34,141 bases of DNA from Eubacteriales bacterium. Lineage in GTDB: Bacteria > Bacillota > Clostridia > Christensenellales > Aristaeellaceae. This document shows, one piece after another, positions 27,214 to 34,001 of the stretch. The stretch lies in NCBI GenBank assembly GCA_028693055.1, contig JAQUWD010000043.1:1-34141 (forward strand). Direction: 5' to 3'. A program made the position numbers and the translations under genes. Below the pieces are notes generated by a model. That model was not told where the DNA came from, made no database searches, and saw only the letters and a list, made by a program, of their open reading frames with translations. The first letter of the stretch is position 1, and each line of letters begins with the position of its first letter.

Positions 27214-29769
27214 ATGTATAGCCTACGCGTTAACGGCGTGGAATACACAGCGGACAGAGACATGACCTTGCTTGATTTCCTGCGGGATGTAGCCAAGACG
27301 ACCTCGGTCAAAAATGGCTGTGGCGAAGGAGCCTGCGGCACCTGCACCGTGCTGGTGGACGGTAAAAAAACCAAGGCTTGCGTGTTCCGTATTTCGAAGT
27401 TGAACCAGAAAGCCGTTGTCACGGTAGAGGGCCTTAGCCAGCGCGAGCGGGACGTGTACGTCTATTGCTTCGGGGCGGCAGGCGCTGTGCAATGCGGCTT
27501 CTGTATCCCCGGTATGGTGCTGTGCGCCAAGGCATTGCTGGATGAAACCCTCAACCCAACCCGGAGCGATGTGAAAAAAGCCATTCGCGGCAACATCTGC
27601 CGTTGCACCGGCTATCAGAAAATCGAGGACGCAATCTTGATGGCGGCAGATTTTTTCCGGGAGAACCGCCCCATCCCTTCGGAAAACTACGAAGGCAAGG
27701 TTGGACTGCACATGCCCCGGATTGACGTAAAGGAAAAGGTGCTTGGCACCGGCCTTTTCGTGGATGATATTACGCTGCCGGGCATGATCTACGCAAAGGC
27801 GCTGCGAAGCGCCTATCCCAGAGCCTTGGTCAAGAAGATCGATCTGACAAAGGCGCTTGCCCACCCCGATACTGTACGAATTTTGACGGCAAAGGACGTA
27901 CCCTTTAACAAAACGGGGCATCTGGTGCCGGACTGGGATGTGCTGATCACCGAGGGCGACTATACCCGCACAATCGGCGACGCGATCGTGCTGGCTGCCT
28001 CCAAACGCAAGGAAACGCTGGATGAGATTTTAGCGCTGGTGGAGGTGGAGTACGCGCCCCTTGCGCCGATTACCGATCCGTTAGAGGCGATGAAGGAAAA
28101 TGCGCCTAAGCTTCACGAAAAGGGCAACCTCCTTTCAGAGCAGCATTTGCGGCGTGGCGACGCGGACGCGGCTATCGCCGGGGCCAAGTATGTGGTGACC
28201 AAGCACTACTCCACTCCCATGACCGACCATGCCTTTATGGAGCCGGAATGCGCCATTGCCCAGCCGGACGGGGAAGGCGGACTGATGCTTTACACCGGCT
28301 CTCAATCGGTGTATGACGAGCAGCGGGAGATTAGCCGTATGCTACAGCTTCCTCCGGAAAAGGTGCGCTGTCAGGCTCAATTGGTCGGCGGCGGCTTTGG
28401 CGGCAAGGAGGACATGAGCGTTCAGCACCATGCGGCGCTGATGGCATGGGCGACCGGGCTGCCGGTGAAGGTAAAGTTTTCTAGGCAGGAAAGCCTAAAT
28501 ATTCATACCAAACGCCACGCCATGGAAATGGACGTGACCACGGCTTGTGATGAAAACGGCGTCCTGCTGGGGATGAAGGCGTTGCTGATCTCCGACTGTG
28601 GAGCCTATGCATCCTTAGGCGGGCCGGTGCTACAGCGGGCCTGCACCCACGCGGCTGGGCCGTACAACTTTCATAACGTGGATATTACCGGCCTATGCGT
28701 CTATACCAATAATCCGCCGGGAGGCGCGTTTCGGGGCTTCGGCGTAACCCAAAGCTGCTTTGCGGCCGAAATGAACCTGAACGTCCTTGCCGAGCTTGTG
28801 GGGATTTCCCCTTGGGAAATCCGTTATCGCAATGCGGTAAAGCCCGGCGACGAGCTGCCGAACGGTCAAATCGTCACCTCGGATTGCGCCTATCGGGAAT
28901 GCTTGGAGGCTGTAAAACCCGCCTTTGATTCCAGCCCCTATGCGGGAATTGCCGGATGCATGAAGAACAGCGGCTTGGGGGTCGGCGTGCCGGACACCGG
29001 ACGCTGCAAGCTTAGCGTTCTGGACGGTAAGGTGCACATTCGCACCTCGGCGGCTTGCATGGGGCAGGGAATCGGTATTGTAGCTTTGGAAATTGTCTGC
29101 ACGACCACGGGCTTTGCCCCGGAGCAGATTGTTTATGAACATCCTGATACCGCCATAACCCCAAACAGCGGAACCTCTACCGCCAGTCGACAGACCTTGT
29201 TTATGGGCGAAGCCACGAAGCGGGCGGCGGAGCAGCTGAAGGAGGCTTATCTTCAGGCGGGCAGCTTAGACGCTCTGAACCATCAGGATTTTGTAGGCGA
29301 ATATACGGGCGTTACCGATCCCATGGGCAGCGACAAACCCAACCCTGTCAGCCATATCGCTTATGGCTACGCTGCTCAGGTGGTGATCATGGATGAAAGC
29401 AAGCGCGTAATCAAGGCGGTTGCCGCCCATGACGTAGGCCATGTGGTTAACCCCAGAAGCTGCGAGGGTCAGGTGGAGGGCGGCGTGGCGATGGGGCTGG
29501 GCTATGCCCTCACAGAGAACTTCATCATGGAAAACGGCTATGTCAAAAGCAAGTACGGCACGCTTGGACTGCTTCGCGCTACGGATGTGCCTGAAATTGA
29601 GACCATATTAGTGGAGAAAAGCGATCCAAACGGTCTTGCCTATGGGGCGAAGGGCGTGGGCGAGATTTCCACCATTCCGACAGCGCCTGCAGCTGCGCTT
29701 GCGGCTATGCGCGTGGATGGGGAATTCCGTGACAGGCTTCCCTTGGCTCATACCGCTTATCGTAATTAA
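27214..29769 (+). CDS. XdhD-like fused [2Fe-2S]/molybdenum hydroxylase
   Basis: 851-residue xanthine-dehydrogenase-family protein that fuses the Fe-S subunit to the molybdenum subunit, like E. coli XdhD. Residues 1-160 carry two [2Fe-2S] sites: CGEGACGTC (from Cys36) and CGFCIPGMV with RGNICRCTGY. The rest is the molybdopterin domain, with VGGGFGGKED, GGAFRGFGVTQ and GTSTASRQT, and the catalytic glutamate at Glu817 in GAKGVGE. No FAD domain is present. It should hydroxylate, or run in reverse to dehydroxylate, a purine such as urate or xanthine. E. coli XdhD belongs to a group thought to be selenium-dependent; nothing here shows that directly. Start chosen at 27214, with AAGAGGTGAG just upstream, instead of an earlier ATT/ATG reading. 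Confidence 0.9.
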   Translation: MYSLRVNGVEYTADRDMTLLDFLRDVAKTTSVKNGCGEGACGTCTVLVDGKKTKACVFRISKLNQKAVVTVEGLSQRERDVYVYCFGAAGAVQCGFCIPGMVLCAKALLDETLNPTRSDVKKAIRGNICRCTGYQKIEDAILMAADFFRENRPIPSENYEGKVGLHMPRIDVKEKVLGTGLFVDDITLPGMIYAKALRSAYPRALVKKIDLTKALAHPDTVRILTAKDVPFNKTGHLVPDWDVLITEGDYTRTIGDAIVLAASKRKETLDEILALVEVEYAPLAPITDPLEAMKENAPKLHEKGNLLSEQHLRRGDADAAIAGAKYVVTKHYSTPMTDHAFMEPECAIAQPDGEGGLMLYTGSQSVYDEQREISRMLQLPPEKVRCQAQLVGGGFGGKEDMSVQHHAALMAWATGLPVKVKFSRQESLNIHTKRHAMEMDVTTACDENGVLLGMKALLISDCGAYASLGGPVLQRACTHAAGPYNFHNVDITGLCVYTNNPPGGAFRGFGVTQSCFAAEMNLNVLAELVGISPWEIRYRNAVKPGDELPNGQIVTSDCAYRECLEAVKPAFDSSPYAGIAGCMKNSGLGVGVPDTGRCKLSVLDGKVHIRTSAACMGQGIGIVALEIVCTTTGFAPEQIVYEHPDTAITPNSGTSTASRQTLFMGEATKRAAEQLKEAYLQAGSLDALNHQDFVGEYTGVTDPMGSDKPNPVSHIAYGYAAQVVIMDESKRVIKAVAAHDVGHVVNPRSCEGQVEGGVAMGLGYALTENFIMENGYVKSKYGTLGLLRATDVPEIETILVEKSDPNGLAYGAKGVGEISTIPTAPAAALAAMRVDGEFRDRLPLAHTAYRN

Positions 29770-29802
29770 AAAAATTGATTATGCAAAGGAGGGTTCCTTC
29801 CC

Positions 29803-31188
29803 ATGGAAAAGACAGCCAAAAGCCGGGACGCCCTGTTTCATCTTCACGGTATTCCGCCCTTCGGCCCCGCACTGTCCCTTGCCTTGCAGCATGTGGTGGC
29901 GATGATCGTCGGCTGCGTTACCCCGGCTATTATTGTGGCGAATACCGCAGGTCTTGCTCAGGCTGATCGCGTGCTGCTGATACAGACCTCTCTGGTGGTT
30001 GCCGCGCTGTCCACCCTCTTGCAGCTCTTTCCCATTAAGATTGGCGGCAAAAAGTTCCGCTTCGGTTCGGGTCTGCCTGTAATCGTGGGAATCAGCTTTG
30101 CTTACGTGCCCAGCATGCAGGCTCTGGCTGAACAGCCTGACGGTCTTGCCTCCATTGCCGGAGCGTTGCTGGTAGGCGGCGTTATCGCTTTTATCTTCGG
30201 ATTCTTCGTCAAGAAAATACGTAAGCTTTTTCCACCCATGATCACGGGTACCGTGGTCTTTACCATCGGCTTGTCCCTTTACCCGACAGCCATTAACTAC
30301 ATGGCGGGAGGCACCGCCAACACCTATGATCTGGTGGTCGGCGTGAAGGGCATGACGGAGGCGCTGGTATACGGCTCATGGCAGAACTGGGCGATCGCCT
30401 TTGTCACCTTGGGCGTGGTGGTGGCGCTGAATCACTTTGCCAAGGGAATATGTAAACTGGCTTCCATTCTGATCGGTATGGTGGTAGGATATATCATTGC
30501 GGCGCTGTGCGGCATGGTTAGCTTTACGGATGTTGCCAGCGCAGGCTGGTTTGCCATGCCCTCTGTGGTGCCCTTTGGGATCAGCTTCAACCTTGGCGCT
30601 TGCATCGCGATTGGGCTGCTGTTTGCGATTAACTCTATTCAGGCCATTGGCGACTTTACCGCCACCAGCATTGGCGGCTTGGATCGAGAGCCTACGGATA
30701 CGGAGCTGCAGGGCGGTATTATGTGCTATGGCGTTACCAATGCTGTGTCGGCTTTCTTTGGTGGCCTGCCCACCGCAACCTATTCGCAGAATGTAGGCAT
30801 TGTGTCCACCACCAAGGTAGTCAATCGCGTGGTGCTGGGAATGGCCGCAGGGGTGATTTTACTGGCGGGTGTGCTGCCGAAATTCTCTGCCATTTTGACC
30901 ACCATTCCCCAGTGTGTGCTGGGCGGGGCGACCATCACTGTGTTCTCTAGCATTGCCATGACAGGCATGAAGCTTTTGACCAGCGAGGGCATGGATTCCC
31001 GCTCTTCTGCGATCGTAGGCCTGTCGGCGGCGCTTGGCGTAGGCGTGGCGCAGTCCTCCGGCTCGCTAGGTCAGCTTCCCCCGGACGTGACCATCATCAT
31101 CGGCAAATCGCCTGTGGTACTGGCAACGCTGATGGCGATTCTCCTAAATATCATTTTACCGAAAGAAAAGAAGGAGGACTTGAAATGA
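29803..31188 (+). CDS. NCS2-family purine (urate/xanthine) permease
   Basis: 461-residue polytopic membrane transporter of the nucleobase-ascorbate (NCS2) family with about 12-14 membrane helices. The TM1 motif LALQHVVAM and the family signature SQNVGIVSTTKV (QNxGxxxxTK) are present, as is an acidic residue in the TM8 region (AINSIQAIGDFTA). This signature is of the purine-transporting type (urate or xanthine) and not uracil-type. Its place between the molybdenum hydroxylase and ridA supports uptake of the operon's substrate. AAAGGAGG lies about 10 bases before the ATG, and its stop overlaps the ridA start (ATGA). Direction, coupling ion and true substrate cannot be read from sequence. Confidence 0.9.
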   Translation: MEKTAKSRDALFHLHGIPPFGPALSLALQHVVAMIVGCVTPAIIVANTAGLAQADRVLLIQTSLVVAALSTLLQLFPIKIGGKKFRFGSGLPVIVGISFAYVPSMQALAEQPDGLASIAGALLVGGVIAFIFGFFVKKIRKLFPPMITGTVVFTIGLSLYPTAINYMAGGTANTYDLVVGVKGMTEALVYGSWQNWAIAFVTLGVVVALNHFAKGICKLASILIGMVVGYIIAALCGMVSFTDVASAGWFAMPSVVPFGISFNLGACIAIGLLFAINSIQAIGDFTATSIGGLDREPTDTELQGGIMCYGVTNAVSAFFGGLPTATYSQNVGIVSTTKVVNRVVLGMAAGVILLAGVLPKFSAILTTIPQCVLGGATITVFSSIAMTGMKLLTSEGMDSRSSAIVGLSAALGVGVAQSSGSLGQLPPDVTIIIGKSPVVLATLMAILLNIILPKEKKEDLK

Positions 31189-31565
31189 AACAGGTACTGC
31201 ACACGGATAACGCTCCTGCGGCGATCGGCCCCTATGTTCAAGGTTGGAAGGTTGGACAGATGGTATTTACCTCTGGTCAGCTGGGTATCGATATGGAAAA
31301 GGGCGGTCTTGCCGAGAATGTGGTCGCACAAGCTCACGCATCCATGAGGAATGTGGGCGAAATTTTAAAGGCCGGTGGGGCAACCTATGGGGATATTGTA
31401 AAAAGCACCATCTTTGTGAAGGACTTGGCAGATTTCAAGGCCGTCAACGACGTTTATGCCAGCTACTTTGAAGGCGATTACCCCGCGCGCAGCTGCGTAC
31501 AGGTGGCGGCGCTTCCCATGGGCGGCTTGGTTGAGATTGAGGCCGTCGCGGTGGTTGATCAATAA
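31185..31565 (+). CDS. ridA: RidA/YjgF-family enamine/imine deaminase
   Basis: 126-residue RidA-family protein, a trimeric hydrolase of reactive enamines/imines. Typical parts are IGPYVQGWKVGQMVFTSGQLG, then the C-terminal PARSCVQVAALPMGGLVEIEAVAV with the conserved active-site Arg (near residue 105) and Glu. The substrate best known for RidA is 2-aminoacrylate, the intermediate set free by YgeX, so its inclusion here makes chemical sense. It overlaps the permease gene by four bases, with AAGGAGG upstream, and is the last gene of the operon. Confidence 0.93.
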   Translation: MKQVLHTDNAPAAIGPYVQGWKVGQMVFTSGQLGIDMEKGGLAENVVAQAHASMRNVGEILKAGGATYGDIVKSTIFVKDLADFKAVNDVYASYFEGDYPARSCVQVAALPMGGLVEIEAVAVVDQ

Positions 31566-31592
31566 GCAAAGATCAATTTGCCGCAAAAAAAA

Positions 31593-31610
31593 ATGATAAA
31601 ATTTTATCAT
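31593..31610. promoter_or_regulatory. Perfect 18-bp palindrome upstream of the scaffold gene
   Basis: ATGATAAAATTTTATCAT is a perfect palindrome without loop. It lies 27 bases after ridA and its centre is about 59 bases before the estimated start of the next transcript. It resembles a metal-regulator (Fur-like) half-site pair, but with an even centre, so the family is uncertain. As a terminator it is poor, having no U run after it. Confidence 0.5.
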
Positions 31611-31645
31611 AACGAGCGAAAATGCTTTTTCCTTCTAGAAAAATG

Positions 31646-31654
31646 TGATATACT
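31646..31654 (+). promoter_or_regulatory. Extended -10 promoter for the scaffold/GGGtGRT unit
   Basis: TG-A-TATACT (31646-31654) is an extended -10 element; no good -35 box is at the right distance, which is usual for such promoters. The transcript would start near 31661. Confidence 0.5.
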
Positions 31655-31655
31655 G

Positions 31656-31685
31656 AATCTGTATGTGTCCGCATCACAGATTTTT
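31656..31685 (+). terminator. Terminator-like leader hairpin before the scaffold gene
   Basis: AATCTGT (31656-31662) pairs with ACAGATT (31676-31682), with a further ATG/CAT pairing inside and a run of Ts to 31685. It lies at or just after the proposed promoter and 9 bases before the ribosome site region, so it could act as an attenuator. Alternatively it is the real terminator of the purine operon, in which case the promoter would lie elsewhere. Confidence 0.4.
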
Positions 31686-31708
31686 GTAGGAACAGGAGGA
31701 TACAATCG

Positions 31709-32401
31709 ATGCAATATTCAAGAGAAGTCGAAGAAATGGTATGCGTGAAAAAGGGTCCCAATCACGGCCCCGCGCCGATCCCCGAAGAGGGCAAATGGGT
31801 GCAGAGCCGCGAGGTGAAGGACATCAGCGGTTTGACTCACGGTGTGGGCTGGTGCGCCCCTCAGCAGGGTACCTGCAAGCTTACGCTCAACGTTAAGGAG
31901 GGCGTAATTCAGGAAGCACTGGTGGAAACCATTGGCTGCTCCGGCATGACCCACTCCGCCGCTATGGCTGCTGAAATCCTTCCCGGCAAGACTGTTTTAG
32001 AGGCGTTAAATACCGACTTGGTATGCGACGCTATCAATACCGCTATGCGGGAGCTATTCCTTCAGATTGCCTATGGTCGCACGCAGAGCGCTTTCAGCGA
32101 GGACGGTCTGCCCATTGGTGCTGGCTTGGAGGATTTGGGTAAAGGATTGCGCAGCCAAATCGGCACCATGTACGGTACTCTTAAAAAGGGCGTGCGGTAT
32201 TTGGAAATGGCAGAAGGCTACGTGCTGAAAATTGCTCTGGACGCCAACAAAGAGGTCATCGGCTATCAGTTCGTACATCTGGGCAAGATGATGGAGGCCA
32301 TTAAAAAGGGCGTGGACCCCAAGGAAGCTTACGAGAAAAACGTGGGCACCTATGGTCGCTTTGCCGAGGCCGCAGAGTACATTGACCCCCGTCATCAATA
32401 A
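31709..32401 (+). CDS. NifU-like iron-sulfur scaffold-type protein
   Basis: 230-residue cytoplasmic protein of the kind annotated as iron-sulfur cluster assembly scaffold. The NifU/IscU-like part spans about residues 40-130: GTCKLTLNVKEGVIQEAL, ETIGCSGMTHSAAMAAEILPG. Cysteines at 12, 49, 56, 77 and 106 are candidates for cluster binding; the 56/77/106 trio resembles, but does not match exactly, the spacing of IscU. The C-terminal half has no part I recognise. AGGAGG is 9 bases before the ATG. It is followed 28 bases later by a GGGtGRT-family gene, a pairing I know from other anaerobes. Role in cluster delivery is inferred from family labels only. Confidence 0.8.
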   Translation: MQYSREVEEMVCVKKGPNHGPAPIPEEGKWVQSREVKDISGLTHGVGWCAPQQGTCKLTLNVKEGVIQEALVETIGCSGMTHSAAMAAEILPGKTVLEALNTDLVCDAINTAMRELFLQIAYGRTQSAFSEDGLPIGAGLEDLGKGLRSQIGTMYGTLKKGVRYLEMAEGYVLKIALDANKEVIGYQFVHLGKMMEAIKKGVDPKEAYEKNVGTYGRFAEAAEYIDPRHQ

Positions 32402-32429
32402 TTTCGAATTTGATAAGAGGTGAGAAGAA

Positions 32430-33428
32430 ATGGCTACTTTTGAAGGATACGAAAGAAGAATCCAAAAGCTCGAAGGCGTTCTGAAAGAGTACGGCTTTTC
32501 GGATCTGGATTCTATGGCGCAATATGTAAAGGATCATGGCGTGGACGTGGAGACCATCGTTCGCGGCGTTCAGCCGATTGCTTTTGATAATGCCGTGTGG
32601 GCTTACACCCTTGGCGCGGCCATTGCTCTAAAAAAGAACTGCAAGACCGCTGACGAGGCTGCCGAGGCAATCGGTATTGGCTTGCAGGGCTTCTGCATTC
32701 CCGGTTCTGTTGCCGATCAGCGCGCAGTAGGTCTGGGCCATGGTAATCTGGGCGCGATGCTGCTCCGCGATGAGACGAAGTGCTTTGCTTTCTTGGCCGG
32801 TCACGAGAGCTTTGCCGCCGCCGAGGGCGCTATTGGTATCGCCCGTACTGCTAACAAAGTCCGCAAGGAGCCCCTCCGGGTTATTCTAAACGGTCTTGGC
32901 AAGGACGCCGCTTTTATTATCAGCCGCATTAACGGCTTTACCTACGTGCAAACGCAGATGGATTACTATGCGGGCAAGGTAAAGGTCGTCAAGGAGACCG
33001 CCTATTCCGACGGTGAAAAAGCCAAAGTACGCTGCTATGGCTGCGACGACGTAACCGAGGGTGTGGACATTATGCGCTTGGAGCAGGTTGACGTGTCCAT
33101 TACCGGTAACTCTACCAACCCCACCCGGTTCCAGCATCCCGTTGCGGGCACCTACAAGAAATGGTGCATTGAAAACGGCAAGAAGTATTTCTCCGTTGCT
33201 TCTGGCGGCGGCACCGGTCGTACGCTGCATCCCGACAACATGGCTGCCGGTCCTGCCAGCTATGGCATGACTGATACCATGGGCCGTATGCACTCCGACG
33301 CTCAATTTGCGGGCAGCTCTTCCGTTCCGGCTCACGTAGAAATGATGGGTTTGATCGGCATGGGCAACAACCCCATGGTCGGCGCGACCGTTGCTCTGGC
33401 TGTGGCGATTGAGGAAGCTAGCAAGTAA
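32430..33428 (+). CDS. GGGtGRT-family protein of unknown function
   Basis: 332-residue protein of the GGGtGRT family, named after its motif, present here as GGGTGRT at residues 259-265. Other notable parts are FCIPGSVADQRAVGLGHGNLG, the CxxC pair Cys202/Cys205 in VRCYGCDDVTEG, and a glycine/methionine-rich C-terminus (AHVEMMGLIGMGNNPMVGATVALA). No membrane segment or signal peptide. The family is found in anaerobic bacteria and archaea next to a NifU-like scaffold; its function has not been established to my knowledge. AGAGGTGAG lies before the ATG. A strong terminator follows, so the two genes form one unit. The cysteines and the partner suggest an Fe-S or redox role, which is inference. Confidence 0.85.
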   Translation: MATFEGYERRIQKLEGVLKEYGFSDLDSMAQYVKDHGVDVETIVRGVQPIAFDNAVWAYTLGAAIALKKNCKTADEAAEAIGIGLQGFCIPGSVADQRAVGLGHGNLGAMLLRDETKCFAFLAGHESFAAAEGAIGIARTANKVRKEPLRVILNGLGKDAAFIISRINGFTYVQTQMDYYAGKVKVVKETAYSDGEKAKVRCYGCDDVTEGVDIMRLEQVDVSITGNSTNPTRFQHPVAGTYKKWCIENGKKYFSVASGGGTGRTLHPDNMAAGPASYGMTDTMGRMHSDAQFAGSSSVPAHVEMMGLIGMGNNPMVGATVALAVAIEEASK

Positions 33429-33477
33429 GAAGCTGGGAACGGCGGGTTGCTTTGCGTAGTCGCAAAATTGCAAAAGT

Positions 33478-33512
33478 AAAGGGGCTTATCCGTGAGGATA
33501 GGCTCCTTTTTT
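33478..33512 (+). terminator. Intrinsic terminator after the GGGtGRT gene
   Basis: Arms 33478-33491 and 33496-33509 pair over 14 bases with two G-U pairs around a 4-base loop, running into TTTTTT (33507-33512). A smaller hairpin (TTTGCG/CGCAAA, 33451-33466) lies just upstream. Confidence 0.88.
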
Positions 33513-33660
33513 GGTGGGGTGAGGGCGGATGGAGGTGGGCGGAGGAAGGGGTTGTGTACAGGTTTTCGGGGTTTTGGCCTGGTTTTGGCATGGGGTGAGT
33601 GTACAGGGAGGGATTTGGGGATAGATTTGGCGGAAAAATCAAAACTAGGTCGGTAAATGA
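33513..33660. other. G-rich non-coding stretch
   Basis: The plus strand is very rich in G and poor in C (runs such as GGTGGGGTGAGGGCGGATGG), with no supported gene on either strand. The one open frame on the minus strand crosses a terminator and has no ribosome site. Together with 33661-34001 this is the only gene-free region longer than 300 bases in the window. G-runs could form G-quadruplex structure, untested. Confidence 0.5.
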
Positions 33661-33666
33661 GTAGCG

Positions 33667-33739
33667 AATTATACGCAGTGCGGCAGAAGAAAAGCAGCAG
33701 GCACGAGACCTACTGCAATCTGCCGCAGCGCGTATAATT
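33667..33739. repeat. Long imperfect hairpin element
   Basis: Outer arms of 20 bases (33667-33686 and 33720-33739) match as inverse complements except for two adjacent positions. A second, inner pair (33694-33701 and 33709-33716) matches except one position. The whole forms a single stem-loop of about 73 bases. It is not followed by a U run. Candidates are a small palindromic repeat (REP/MITE-like) or a structured RNA; I cannot tell whether copies exist elsewhere. Confidence 0.6.
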
Positions 33740-34001
33740 TCCATTGAACTAAACCGCTTGGGCGACAACTATGGGAAAAGTAAAAGCAGCATTACCTGCC
33801 AAGCAGGGATAATGCTGAGAGCACTGGTGAAATATAGTTGGAACAGACAGCAGAAATTGCCAAGGAATCGTGTATAATAGGCATAGCTTCCCCCTCCCCA
33901 ACGGGCAATGGAAATGGAATGTATTCTGTTAAGATGCTTGCGGTGGTGAGAGACCGGCAATATGTCGAAACGGTGTGCCGCATACAGGACATGTGGTGAT
34001 G
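33740..34001. other. Intergenic remnant region without a supported gene
   Basis: Short open frames occur on both strands, but none has a start with a ribosome site and family features. A plus-strand frame runs without a stop from 33665 to about 33870 but has no ATG, GTG or TTG near its beginning and includes the hairpin. A minus-strand frame of about 80 residues (33769-34011) has an ATG but no recognisable domain. The stretch may be decayed sequence next to the transposase remnant. Confidence 0.4.

Noticed and set aside
31593..31610. Palindrome as the terminator of the purine operon
   Set aside because: It has no loop and no U run after it and is all A/T pairs apart from two G-C pairs; an operator fits better, though the point is not settled.
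33418..33768. 116-residue minus-strand open frame
   Set aside because: It crosses the intrinsic terminator and the hairpin element, is of low-complexity composition and has no ribosome site or domain.
33665..33870. Plus-strand stop-free frame through the hairpin element
   Set aside because: No ATG, GTG or TTG near its beginning, no ribosome site and no recognisable family; could at most be decayed coding DNA.
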